Positions 33,718 through 44,674 of a stretch of 64,000 nt of DNA are shown here, in pieces (the first letter of the stretch is position 1; each line of letters begins with the position of its first letter). The notes beneath the pieces were generated by a model, which saw only the letters and a program-made list of their open reading frames with translations, had not been told where the DNA came from and ran no database searches. Source of the DNA: Daphnia pulex (taxonomy: Eukaryota; Arthropoda; Branchiopoda; Diplostraca; Daphniidae); assembly GCF_021134715.1 (NCBI RefSeq), contig NC_060026.1, positions 12,825,001-12,889,000 of the forward strand, read 5' to 3'. Both the position numbers and the translations under genes were made by a program.

Positions 33718-34345
33718 CAGGGGCCACTATCAAGAACGCTTTCAATGATTTCTTTAAATTTCGTTAAAAATAAGTAACAGAATAAAATGTAGTACCGTAG
33801 GAATGGGAAAGTACGGTGGATATCAACAAAAACAATACAATGCCAACAGAATGAGAAAAAAAAAACAGATATTTTCGGAAACAAGTGTACGATGCTTCCC
33901 CTGAACAATGGCGGTCTACGTCCGACTCGAAACTGAAACGTTTGAACGTATTTTGACTATTTTCCCTCCCCCTTTCCTAAAGAACGTTGCCATGTTTCTA
34001 TTTTTGTCTAGAGGTTGAGGATGTGAGGACAGAGCCGGTGAGGATGTGAGGATGAGGGTTTTCGGGGTTTTTAATCGTTTTTAACCCCAAACAAAATGCA
34101 AGAAGCGATTTTGTCATCATTGTTCATATCAACTCTTTTGATATGATTCGGTCCCGATAGACGAGATACGATACGAGATGTATGAAGGATCGAGCGGAGG
34201 TCATGCTCCTGCTCCAATGGCCCAAGCTATCATGAAATATATCGTGGTAATTATATTACAAATTACCGGTTTCAAAAATGAGAGGGAATACTCAAAATGT
34301 CGCCGGCCAGAGAATTAGATCCAAGATTTTACGACTGGGCGAATT
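33718..34345 (-). promoter_or_regulatory. Probable 5' flank of the RPB1-like gene
   Basis: Upstream of the ATG at 33661. An AG preceded by pyrimidines at about 33680 could mark an untranslated first exon boundary. The stretch 33718-34075 is shared with 17755-18720. No TATA box is evident, and the TTC-rich segments could be initiator or pyrimidine-rich elements. Promoter activity is inferred from position only. Confidence 0.35.
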
Positions 34346-34384
34346 AAATGTCAACCTTTGAAAAACGTAATTATCATGACGCTC

Positions 34385-34450
34385 ATAGGGTAGTGGTTAG
34401 AGCGTCTGATATATCCATTGATGTATCGGCCGGGATGTTCCAACGCACCT
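34385..34450 (+). repeat. tRNA-like A-box module, right copy
   Basis: GGGTAGTGGTTAGAGCGTC resembles a tRNA D-arm/A box, but the expected B box downstream is poor and no acceptor pairing is seen. Related copies are at 21455-21520 and 21805-21870, suggesting a tRNA-derived short repeat. Confidence 0.35.
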
Positions 34451-34672
34451 CTTGATTCTTTGTAGCTTTAACTAGTCACGCATTGTTTGTTAGAGTAGTC
34501 GTTTCGAGTTTGAACATGTCATGTCATGTTTAAATGAAGGGACGCCAGTGTGCAAGTTGTCTTTCTATACCCGAATAGTATATTGTTGTTTTTTTTTTTT
34601 TGTTTTTTTTTTCAGTTTCCTTAAATATTTATTTATTAGTAGATTAAAGTTGGGCTCCGTACTCTTACATAA

Positions 34673-34738
34673 GCTGATTGGGTAATCGACTGGCCAGCGT
34701 TAAGCTGTGTTGTCAGCGGTTCAAGTCCTTGCACATTG
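34673..34738 (+). repeat. tRNA-like sequence, right copy
   Basis: Duplicate of 22077-22142, with the same A-box-like and B-box motifs. Both copies are fully conserved, as expected from the recent segmental duplication, so this does not itself prove function. Confidence 0.4.
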
Positions 34739-35234
34739 AAAACATTTTTTAAAACTCTGAATTAGTTTTCAATCCAGATATTTTAACTTTATACGTTTTT
34801 AGTGTTTCTTGGCTGAATAATTAAATCTAATACATGAAAAAGTTAACTGAAATTTTGGGTGAACAGTTTTGAAGGAGGCAATTAATAATTCGGTTAAAAT
34901 CTTGGATGTAAAATCGGGTTTTCAACTTTCTGATTTTAGCTGGCTCTACCATCTCTTCTTATTAAACCATGGCTTTATCCTTTATCATATCCCTATCAAT
35001 ATCTGCTCGTCCCAAGAAAGCATATAGCTTGTAAAACCATTGACGAGATAACCATCAAATTTTGTCATTTTCTTAACTTTATTTTTGATATAATAATAAA
35101 ATCGTATTAAATAAATTAAAAAAAAAGATAGCAAAGGGAATTTATTAATTTTTAGAATTGTATTATATACTGACATTTCAAAGAAAAAAGCCTGGCAGGC
35201 CAGAGGGGTGGTTTCAAATATTTGTTTGCTTTTT

Positions 35235-37613
35235 TCAAACATGAAAAATTATACCATCTTGACAGGCATCACTGCCGCAAGGGCAGCAAGTCAATTGACA
35301 TTGACACTCTTCGCAAAACAGCAGAGTCTTGCACCTGAATCTTCCCGTGATGATATCCTGTCCGCAAATCTGGCACAAAATGCTATCGACGCCCAATTTC
35401 CAGTGAGCGATGAGAGACAAGATGAGCGTCGGCATGAAGCGATGGTACCATCGTCTTGGCTGATAAAAGGAAATGATTGCATCATTTTGACCGCGATCGA
35501 AACACGGATGCTTAATTTCTTCTTCGGCTAATTTTTCTACCACAACGCTCCTCTTACTACGTTCTTCGTTGATTTCCTCCAGTGTCACTTCAGTTCTTTC
35601 CTCGCCTCTTTTGGGTATAAGAAAATCGCATATGCGACACATGATGTAGTCCGACTTGCTCTGGTACAGTCCAATCAAGAAATAGAAAAAGGCCAGTAGA
35701 AACAACATGACCCACGTCCGCCAATCGACCGGAATGAAGGCCGTATTGCAGGCTGAAGAATCGGCGATCTTGCAGTATTTACTCTCGAGGCTGAAGCCGC
35801 CCAGGACGGCCCGCATCAGAACGGCGAACATTCCATCGCCCTGGACGTTGAAGACGAACCGGGCCGATCCGTAGTTGGGCACGACGAATTGGATATTCAT
35901 CAGCAAATGATGCAAGTATTTGGCCGACTGCTCGAACCAAAAACAAAACATGACTTTGACAATCAAGCGGACCGATTCGGCGAATCGCGATGGATAGTTG
36001 TACATGATGTAAATGTAGTCGAACATGACACGGGTGAATGACGTGTAGTATCGTCCTTTTTCTCGTCGTGTCACATGGACGTTCCAGCGTTCCATGATGG
36101 CTCTGCTCAGGTAATTGTTGCAAAAGTAGAGATTGCGTCGGTATTTCAGCAGGAAAACGGTGGCGTAGATCAGAGATAACAGGACGAGTGACAGACACAA
36201 ACCGGCCAGTCCCCAGCTGATGAAATGACGCAACCACCAAGTCCATTTGGAGGTGAACAAATCGAAACCGGCCGTCATCTCCAGCAGGTCGTTGTTGACT
36301 TTAGGTGTCAGCGGGTCGATGATGATTTCACGGGCCAGAGTATCCAGAGCTTCTTGATAATGGGCGAATGCTGCGCCAAATGCAGTGGTCTCATCAAAGT
36401 TCATGGAACAGAATTTCTCCACATCTAGCGAATCCAATCGTAGACACGAATAGTGTCCCAATTTGAAGCAAGTGTCGGTGACCAGGGCGACGAAATCGAC
36501 TAAAGGGCCGAGGTTGAAAGTCTCCGTTCTGCAAGTGCCGTAAATGAAGTGAAAACATTCACCTTTCCACTGATTCTGTTTGATCTGACAAGCTGTCTGG
36601 AGAACGTTGGTGAATGCTTGATCCCACTGGGCGAAAGTGCTCATCGGTGAAGGTGCCACTTGGCCAAACGTCTCGAAGATTTCCCTGTTCAACAGGTGAG
36701 CGCTTTCTTTCATAAATTCAATTTCTTGACGGTTCTGGTCGCTGAGTCCAAAGACCTTCTGGAACATTCGGAAAAACGGCAAGAGAAACACTTTGACGAG
36801 GATCAGCTTCTCGTCGATGTAGAGGCCCATCAGGCAGATAATGTGGATCACAATCGAGCCGCAGTTGATGAAGATGCTTAGGATAGGTCCGAAAAACAAT
36901 TGGGTTTCAAAGACGTGCATAATGCAGAAACCGAAGAGCGGGATCAGCAGTTCCATGGAGGTGAGGACGCCGATGGCCGACAGGTAGAATTTCGGGTACC
37001 ACGGAGTTAGTGCGAATAAGCCGATAGCCACAAAAACAGCCATGACGTAAATGTTTTCAAAGTAGAGGTGGATCATGTAAAAGGCAGCCGACGCAGCGAA
37101 TCCTATGAGCACGTTCAAAATGATGTTGTAGATGAGCTTACCTGCTCGGCTGAGGTATAGCCCTTGAACGAAAAACAGTAGAGAACACGCCAAACTGCCC
37201 ACGAGAAACCAGTAAACATTCCATCGACGAGTGATGAGCGATAGACGACTGACATCTTCGATGGCGAGAACCAGGAGGTTGCCCAGTGATCTGATTTTAT
37301 CCTGGACACCTTCGAGTAACCAATGGAGGGCTCTGATGGATCTGTCCCAGATGGTCGGGCGGCGGTTGATGGGTTCGTCGTCGCTGGTTTCATCGCACGG
37401 CATTTCCCAGACGGTGCGAGATGAAACTGAGAAAAAGTCGCCGGGCGGTGGTAATTCGTCGCAGTGGGGCACCGGTTCTCCTTTGCTGGTGATGGAGATG
37501 CGGTTGATGTCGCAGACGGTCATAATCGTTTCTCGTTCGAATGAGAAATTCGACGATGAAGCCATCGTCGCTGGTAGAAAGACAATCAGCATGCAGTAAA
37601 TGATTGGTAACAT
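35235..37613 (-). CDS. DC-STAMP domain membrane protein (Sneaky/DCST/SPE-42 family), copy B
   Basis: Same length (792 residues) and architecture as copy A: an N-terminal block of five hydrophobic segments, a Cys-containing loop, the DC-STAMP core, two or more further membrane segments and a C-terminal RING-like Cys cluster. Relative to copy A it has Val11, Pro321, Val514, Ser619 and Ser686. Both frames are intact, so two functional copies are likely, giving increased dosage or allele-like variants. The near identity could reflect recent duplication or gene conversion. Known relatives act in gamete fusion; expression here is unknown. Confidence 0.88.
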   Translation of the reverse strand: MLPIIYCMLIVFLPATMASSSNFSFERETIMTVCDINRISITSKGEPVPHCDELPPPGDFFSVSSRTVWEMPCDETSDDEPINRRPTIWDRSIRALHWLLEGVQDKIRSLGNLLVLAIEDVSRLSLITRRWNVYWFLVGSLACSLLFFVQGLYLSRAGKLIYNIILNVLIGFAASAAFYMIHLYFENIYVMAVFVAIGLFALTPWYPKFYLSAIGVLTSMELLIPLFGFCIMHVFETQLFFGPILSIFINCGSIVIHIICLMGLYIDEKLILVKVFLLPFFRMFQKVFGLSDQNRQEIEFMKESAHLLNREIFETFGQVAPSPMSTFAQWDQAFTNVLQTACQIKQNQWKGECFHFIYGTCRTETFNLGPLVDFVALVTDTCFKLGHYSCLRLDSLDVEKFCSMNFDETTAFGAAFAHYQEALDTLAREIIIDPLTPKVNNDLLEMTAGFDLFTSKWTWWLRHFISWGLAGLCLSLVLLSLIYATVFLLKYRRNLYFCNNYLSRAIMERWNVHVTRREKGRYYTSFTRVMFDYIYIMYNYPSRFAESVRLIVKVMFCFWFEQSAKYLHHLLMNIQFVVPNYGSARFVFNVQGDGMFAVLMRAVLGGFSLESKYCKIADSSACNTAFIPVDWRTWVMLFLLAFFYFLIGLYQSKSDYIMCRICDFLIPKRGEERTEVTLEEINEERSKRSVVVEKLAEEEIKHPCFDRGQNDAIISFYQPRRWYHRFMPTLILSLIAHWKLGVDSILCQICGQDIITGRFRCKTLLFCEECQCQLTCCPCGSDACQDGIIFHV

Positions 37614-37700
37614 TATGCTGGTTTTAGTTGCTTTAAGAATGAGTCAACAACTAGTAGACAACAGCGTGAACTGAATTACTTTAAGATGGGTCGGCTGTAG

Positions 37701-37708
37701 TTTATATA
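37701..37708 (-). promoter_or_regulatory. TATA box of DC-STAMP copy B
   Basis: TATATAAA on the minus strand about 90 bases before the ATG, identical in sequence and placement to copy A. Confidence 0.6.
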
Positions 37709-37985
37709 GACGGTGCTGGGTCTCCCGGTGTTGGCAACGATAACTGGCAACAATTATTTTCGATTTTTAGTATTGCAAATTATATTTGAATGATTTTTAT
37801 TAGTGATTTCAGTCATTAAATTTTATTTCCAATATTGTTCTGTATATAAAAGTCGTAAATATTTGCAATGATTTATTTATTATTACTTCTTTAATCTCTG
37901 TCGGTCAGTGTGTCACCATTCTTGACTAAAAAACAACGAAAACCGACTAGCAAAATGATAAAACACTACAGCACGAGAATTATAA

Positions 37986-38058
37986 GCACTTGTAGTGTAG
38001 TGGTTATCACGGCTGTCTCACACACAGCAGGTCCTCAGTTCGAACCTGGGCAAGTGCA
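37986..38058 (+). tRNA. tRNA-Val (CAC), copy B
   Basis: Identical to the tRNA at 25389-25461: complete acceptor pairing, anticodon CAC in loop CTCACAC, and T-loop TTCGAAC. The flanks differ slightly while the gene itself is unchanged. Confidence 0.93.
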
Positions 38059-39315
38059 TTAAGCTTTATCTTTTTCCAAAAATACGACTTCGAATTTTTA
38101 ATTCAGAAAAATTCGAGTCCAAGTTTAAGTTGATTAATAGTTTGATTAAAATTGGAAAGCTTAGGAAATAGTATCTCATGGCCTATCCTATTGTTTGAAC
38201 CACGGGAATAACCAAATCAGCTATACTTTTATTTTAGGGGGCTATCTTTTCCTTCCAAATAGGTACGGCATGTTAAAAAAAAAATACGAAGAGAAATTTG
38301 AACTTTTTTGTCAAGTTTTTTCCTTTATGGAAATTGTCTCGGAAAAAGATTTTTTGGAGGGGAATAAGCTAATCAGTTACTGTAAAAATGAAAACCGAAC
38401 TAAAAAATATTTTTCTGTCGGCTAATGCTTTCTTTTGTAAGTAATAGCTTTCTTTTGTAAAGCTTTTCTTTTCACTCTAGGGCAGACGACAAGGGGATAG
38501 GTGAGAAAAAAAACATAATGGCTGACGCAGGTGAAAGTTAGAGAATGAAAAATATTCCGTTTCCTCACCCATCCCTCTCAGTCCGACAATAATCGAAATT
38601 TCAGCACGTTACTTTTGTATTCAAGGCGATTTTATACATGTATCCGTGTTCCGTGCTACAACAGACATAACACAATGTCAGGAATTCGAACTCGGTGGAA
38701 TCTTGAATTTGAATAAAGTCTACGTGTGACCGTGAATCTTCTTAAAACGGTAGTAAGGGCTCCATATTTAGATCCACCTTTAGGCTGTTGAGCAACGACA
38801 AATGCTTTTGAATTGATTTGTGAATTGATTTCTGTTTCCCGATTAATGAACACTCCGCAAGAAACCTAATGAAGTTTAAATGCCGTAATAGGAAACAGGC
38901 TAACAGTAGTTTACGTTCCAGGCTATACTCTCACCAGCGTCTACGTTTGAATGGTGTCATAATATTTTATAATTATTGCCAACAGGCGGTATCATTAGGT
39001 ATTGCCAAAATAAATATTACCCAACATATCTTGTCAAAAGCAAAAATAAAAATATTGCAAGTCAGCCCAAGTTATTCCTCAGCCTTTATTGACAACCATA
39101 TCCTGTTCGTCTAGCTGCCACCTGTTACCTGTGCGTTTTGAGTGCGATATTGAGACCCGAGTGATTGTCTTTGTGCGACATTTTTGCGCGTTTCTCTGCT
39201 CAACGAGGCGATGGTGGTATTTATTTCAGTCCATCAAGTTCCCCCTTCATTAATTTTCACTTTCAGTCGTTATCTTGGTCAAGTATACAATGGGACCGAG
39301 CACTATTTAACTGTC

Positions 39316-39383
39316 GCACCTATAGTGTAGCGATTATCACGGTTGACATACAACAGGTCCTCAATTCGACCATGGGCAGGTGC
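39316..39383 (+). pseudogene. tRNA-Val-derived pseudogene, copy B
   Basis: Duplicate of 26738-26805, identical over the tRNA-like part. The anticodon arm is degraded as in copy A, so the decay predates the segmental duplication. Confidence 0.75.
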
Positions 39384-39585
39384 AGCTAACTCGACTTTTT
39401 GATTCAGTCATAAAATACTAAAATATTAACAGCTCATAATAAATGAATTATTACGAACGTTGATTCAAAATTAAGGAGAATGGAAACACAAAAAAGAGAT
39501 TCGTCGTTAATAAGAATTTTTTAATTTTAACTTAAGCTTAAATGAGTACACGATAATCAAATTAAAATCATAGGAGAGCACGAAT

Positions 39586-41429
39586 CTAATCATCAAAAGA
39601 CCAGGGAATTTGAATGCTGTGCAGGTCATCGACAGTTCCATTATGCCGGATCACAATGCCACGGTCTTCTGGAGCGCTGCATTTGGTGTTGTTGTACCAC
39701 CAATCGTCAAGATTTCTAAACAGGATTTTTTTTTAAATGCTCTAGTTATGTAATTAAATTTATTACACTACCGATAAATTTTGCGAGGAAGGTTGCTATT
39801 CAGTTTCTCGCACAAATCACAAAACGGTCGAGAAGCCAATTCTCCATATCCCGAATGCACCTGAAAATTAATTTTCGTACGCAATAAATGTAAGCACTCA
39901 ACTTAATTGTAATTAATTTGGTGTAAATTACCTTGTAAACGTCTTTCCACCAAAAATGACGGAAATAATGTTTTTCATCTTTTTCAAGTTTTAGTAAGTG
40001 ATCAGCTAACTCTTTCGGGTTGAACGACAGAGCATCAATGAACGAATGTGGTGGTGCAATCAGTTTGTAATCAGCTCCCCTGTTTAAAAAAAAATAATTA
40101 AAATTTTTAAAAAGCTTATCCAAATAAATGTCTTGTCCAACGTAATTAAATTAATACTAGAATTAAATTAACTATTGAAATTACCCGAAAACGATAGGCA
40201 CAGTATCACGACTGAGCAGATCGAAAAATCTTTTCGTGACAAAGTCGTCACAAATGAAACGTTCGAATGCCAGAACGAATTTGTAATTCTCGGCCAGCAT
40301 GTCCAGACAAGGTAGAATAGCAGCAGTGGGTGTTCCGTTCGTTTCCGGACAACTTTTAGTGCCACAGGGTCCGTAGCTATCTACTTCAATGTACTCCTGC
40401 ACATAAAAAATGAAATAATGGTATTGCACGCTACTCAAAAGACTTGATTGTTGAGGTAATAAAATATTATTTGGAAAACACTACTCTCAACTCGTTGATG
40501 TATCCTTCCCGTTTGCTCTTGGATCCACAGCGAGCCACGTACCAGCCGACTAGCTTCTTCTTTTTCCAATTTTCTCGCATTCCAATTCTTGTGTAAAAAT
40601 TAATTCATTAGTTTAAAAGTAATTAAACGTTTTGATGAGATATTTTTAAAACGTCTTACTGGGGAAACGAATGTCTTATTTTCAACGGCTGGTCCAGCAG
40701 CTTCTCGATCCAGCCCCTCTTCCAGGTGATGTCGGCATTCTCCCGGTAAGAGATTGTCCAGTTGAAGAAACTCCCGAAATGGTTGTCACGCTCAAAGTAA
40801 TTGCGAGGGTAGCACATGGGGGGATCGTCGGTGAGCAAAACGAATCGCTGAAATCCTTGGCGGCCGTGAATTTTCGGTAGTTCGCACAAGTTGGTGTAGA
40901 GGAACACGATGGCATCCGCTTGTTCAGGAATCACTTTGGTTTTGTTTTTCGACAGGACGCAATTTGTGACCTTGCACCCCATACGACTGATATGAGATAA
41001 GAAAATATGTCATTAGATCTTAACAGTTTTTTTTCTCTTATATAATAATGTCAAAATAAACAAATCAGCTGAGCTTTTAGTAGATTTACAATCTCCAAAA
41101 TAAATTCTAAATGTTTTAACTTAATTTGACAAATAAATCAATAAAAATTACCTGAAAGAAGAGTCGTCATCCAACGTGAAACCAAAGTCGCCGTACCACG
41201 GATTCCACATGAGAATTGTTTTCACTTTTTCAGATTCCTGAAAACTAACCGATGATTGATGCTCAATGTACTTAACAATATCCAATTCTTTAACTTCAAC
41301 ATTTTCCGTTTCATCGATTGTCAGCTGTTTCAGAGTGAAGACGTTGAATAAAAAGAAGAGCCACAGCGGGTAGAGAATACGATGTCGATTGAGTTTATAA
41401 AACACGTTCTGAAATCTACGTCTATTCAT
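39586..41429 (-). CDS. Alpha-1,3-fucosyltransferase (GT10 family)
   Basis: Transfers fucose from GDP-fucose to glycans in the Golgi. Seven exons, 41429-41152, 40986-40660, 40587-40485, 40396-40185, 40079-39932, 39860-39772 and 39715-39586, join in frame to 428 residues. Seen: a short basic N-terminus and a membrane anchor (about 17-33, LYPLWLFFLFNVF), giving type II topology; the NWKKKKLVGWYVARCGSK block (exon 3); the donor-site region with FVLAFERFICDDFVTKRFFD; VPIVFGGADYKLIAPPHSFI across the exon 4/5 junction; and a C-terminal Cys-containing tail. These are GT10 hallmarks. Which linkage it makes (core alpha-1,3 or Lewis type) cannot be told. The sulfotransferase gene downstream is another Golgi glycan enzyme. 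A truncated copy lies at 27.0-28.1 kb. Confidence 0.92.
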
Positions 41430-41613
41430 TGCGAATCAGCATGTAGCTCACCTATCGGTATACATTTACTGCCGCACTTGCTTGGCCGGTTGTGTTGGAT
41501 GGACACTTGACTATACGACAACTGACAGCCATAGACGCTGGCCGTCGACTAAAAAAGGGCGCTGTCAACTTTTGGTGCTCCGCACGTATACATCCTATTG
41601 CTATACAGTTCCG

Positions 41614-41624
41614 GCCATATATAG
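41614..41624 (-). promoter_or_regulatory. Possible TATA box of the fucosyltransferase gene
   Basis: CTATATATGG on the minus strand, roughly 190 bases before the ATG. The distance allows a leader of about 160 bases. Weak evidence, from sequence and position only. Confidence 0.35.
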
Positions 41625-41682
41625 TTACCGTGAAAAAGTGATCCACGTGTGCCCCAGAGCAAAGATAAGAAAGTAGCACCAA

Positions 41683-42874
41683 TGAAGGGCACCAGATTTT
41701 AGTATGCGAGTAAATATTTCATAATAATTTACATATGAATTTTGGACCTAAGCTAATATTGTTCTTTTAACAACTATTATAGATATCTCGAGTTAATTTA
41801 ATTAAAGTAGAGTTTAGATTATATGACAAAGGGACATTGGGGCCTTGAACCCTTGAACCAATGTTAATTAAACCAATTATGCGTTTCTCGTCTTCTAACT
41901 GCGTCCTCTCATCAGTCTAACGGTCTCTTCGATTTTTGCAGTTATTTATAGACAAAAAACCTGTTTGAGTAAACGACATTTTTTTTGCTTGTTTAGTCCA
42001 AGTTTTCAGACGTAGAAGTTGCATTTGTTTATATAAGAATAGAGCTAGAAGCACTTGCCGCGTTAATTATTTCACGCTCTAGGCTATACTAGACGCACGT
42101 CTTTCAGTTTGAAAATGACATGACGAAGCCTGTATAACTGAGTATAATTTCCAGCAGGAAGTAGTACAGATCGTACCGAAAAGTCTCTATAATTACCAAA
42201 GGAGCATGAAACACCGGAAAGGATGTTTTTGTAAGAACTATTTAAAATTTGGGGTTATACAGCACGCGCCTGATTTTGATGGGACAATTTGCACATTCTG
42301 TGGTTTATGTTGGTTACTGGTCACTGATGGGTACCAAGCTGGGTACCCACTACCCACGCAGTGACCATGAATGAGGCATTCAGTGGTGAATATTCTAAAA
42401 CCTATCTGGGGATTTCGATCTGAGTTATTCATTTGTGTTTAGCAAGAATAAAATTGCATCGATTAATCAATCAAGTTACTGTTTCTGGGTATAGTCTTCT
42501 GACTATTCATTTTTATTTGAATGCAGATAATTTTATTATTACAATTTAAAAAATTATGTAAAATTGCACAGCAAGTCTCAGCAAATAGTCGGTGAAAACT
42601 TGAAAATCAAGCGTATTACAGACTTGCTTGTACATACAACTATGGAACACCGGAAGACCTTGTGGCTATCCAATTAAAAAAAAACTATTCGTGTTTAACA
42701 CTGAAAGAAAAAGTTTGGAGAAAAATATGAAACACAAGTTAAATTCATGTTACCATTTTAAAAAGATGGGAAGGAGCTAGTTGAGAATGAAAAGAACTCT
42801 TTCCGAATATAATAAATTTTAGTTTTGTTACAAAATTATTTGGCTAAAATGAATTAACTTTGAACAAGCTCCTA
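41683..42874. other. Intergenic, AT-rich
   Basis: No supported gene on either strand. Short open stretches lack recognisable domains. A GGGTACC-type imperfect repeat occurs near 42325-42355. Confidence 0.5.
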
Positions 42875-44083
42875 TTACAGAAAGCCAAGCATTTTCAAAG
42901 TTGGCGCGCAAACGTCTGAAATTTTGGCTATAGTTTCGTTAGACAATTTCGATTTCCAACCTAAAGCTACGGTGTTCGAATGCCGGATTGTTGAAAAAGG
43001 ATTATCTCTGGTCTCATTTGATTGCGTATGTTTACTCAAAAAGACTTTCACCGAATCAGTGACGGGCATACCCAAGAACTTGTACAATTTCTCTGTCTCC
43101 AACTCAACGCTAGCGGCCAAGTCTTCAAACTTGATAAGGTAAAAGCGATCGGGAAACTGACTTTGCAGTTGACTTATTCGCTCTAGATCGTCTTTGACTT
43201 CGCCACATAGACGAGCTGCATCATTGCAAGCCGGATCTGGATCACACCAAGGCAAATTGATCCTGGATGCCATAACACCGCGAGGGTCGCGAACCAAGTA
43301 AATAATTTTCCACTCTTTAGTCAACTGATGGTCCGTTAGTAGTGACGAAAGCTCTTCAACTCGTAATCGAACCGTTTTCATTAGATGGACAGGAAAGAAG
43401 GAACAAAGCTGGCCAACAAATTCCGGTTGGATGCACAGAGATTGGTTGTGTTGACAAGAGTTCCAGACTCGGTGATTCATTACCATGAAATTTTGACTGC
43501 CTTCTACCAGCCCGTTCATGTCACGAAGATATTCAGTGGGAAACTGGCACTGGGAAAGGGATCGGATGAGTTCCGCCTTCGATCCGTTGTGTCGCTCGAA
43601 GTAGTACATCGGTTCGTACGAATAGAAAACGCCCGGTGAACTGCTGATGATTTCGCCGAGAAAAGTCGAACCCGATCTCCACGTCGTAACAATCAAAATC
43701 GGCTTGATTGGCGGGACGTTGCCATTTGAAATTCGGGTGTAAAAATCGGCTGCTGATTGGTCCGGTGGCAGAAGAATTCTGTGTTCTGCCAAAAGTTGTT
43801 CGATCCGAATGGCCCCAATTGCTTCCGCAATGCCAAAATTGAAAGAGACATCTTTAATAGCATTCAATATTTCTTGATTTCCTGTAAATTAATCAAATCA
43901 ATTTATTAATTTATTTCGATTTTCTTAAACATTCTTTCTTTTGTTACCCAAAGATACTGGTCCCAAATCAAAGGGATTAAAATTTGAATTGTTTAAAGAT
44001 ATCAAATGAATCACGACAACGAAAGTCAACACCACCACCAAAAGAGCGCCGAGGGAAACTGAATATTTCTTTACGTATTTCAT
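42875..44083 (-). CDS. Carbohydrate sulfotransferase (CHST1/3/5-like, galactose/GlcNAc 6-O type)
   Basis: Moves sulfate from PAPS to the 6-OH of a sugar in Golgi glycans. Two exons, 44083-43948 and 43881-42875, give 380 residues. The N-terminus has a signal anchor (about 10-30, VSLGALLVVVLTFVVVIHL). The 5'-phosphosulfate-binding motif is TTWRSGSTFLGE (from residue 111) and the 3'-phosphate-binding motif is LVRDPRGVMASR (from residue 241), both intact. FYSYEPMYYF after the first motif matches the CHST1/3/5 type. The exon 1 splice adds the anchor that the main open frame lacks. Substrate cannot be assigned. The fucosyltransferase gene lies about 1.4 kb away on the same strand. Confidence 0.9.
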
Positions 44084-44205
44084 TTTGATGTCTAATAGTA
44101 TATACTCCTAAACTGTTATAGGGATACTGTAACAGCGTGTAACAGCAATCTTCCTCGATGGATGACTGGAAATACACTGTGATAGCAGATGGCTTTTATC
44201 AACGA

Positions 44206-44214
44206 CTATATAAG
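44206..44214 (-). promoter_or_regulatory. TATA box of the sulfotransferase gene
   Basis: CTTATATAG on the minus strand about 125 bases upstream of the ATG, in a suitable position for a leader of about 90 bases. Confidence 0.5.
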
Positions 44215-44594
44215 ATGAGTGGCCTTAGGCGCAGATATACGAGTATGAGCGTGATATAGTGAAATGACCATGAGAAAATTGTCATGCCCAATTGATTTGA
44301 AGCGACACTTTGAGTCTTCGCAAGGGCCGCCTATTTTGAGCTACGGCTTTCCTTATGTGAATATTCCTACACCGGAAAAAATATCACTTAACCTACGCTG
44401 ATCAAATGTACCCACAAATCTTTCTTAGGTGGGCTTCGAGAGCCTTCGACCACGCGTGTAATGGTGTCCTAGTCCGCTATTATTTCAGAAGCCCATTGAC
44501 AAGAAAGGAGGTTACAATACATTAATGGTCCATCGCACTTATATTCTTGCTGGCTTGAGCTGAACAGCAGGAAAAGTACTCCAAACCACTTCTA

Positions 44595-44674
44595 GCACCT
44601 GTAATAGTGTAGCGGTTTTCAAGGTAGCTGGAAGCCTCACACCCAACGCTCTTAGTCCCATCATGGACAGGCGC
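44595..44674 (+). pseudogene. Degenerate tRNA-Val-like relic
   Basis: Starts GCACCTGTAATAGTGTAGCGG and ends GGACAGGCGC, so it keeps the outline of the tRNA-Val pseudogenes at 26738 and 39316, with extra bases in the middle and a broken T-arm. Too degraded to fold as a tRNA. Confidence 0.5.

Larger units (their letters stand above)
34346..40665. repeat. Large segmental duplication, right copy (about 6.3 kb)
   Basis: Direct repeat of 21764-28077. The right-hand copy continues without interruption into the complete fucosyltransferase gene, so it keeps the ancestral arrangement. The copies are separated by about 6.3 kb holding the RPB1-like gene. Small indels and substitutions distinguish the copies, mostly in non-coding DNA. 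Confidence 0.95.
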
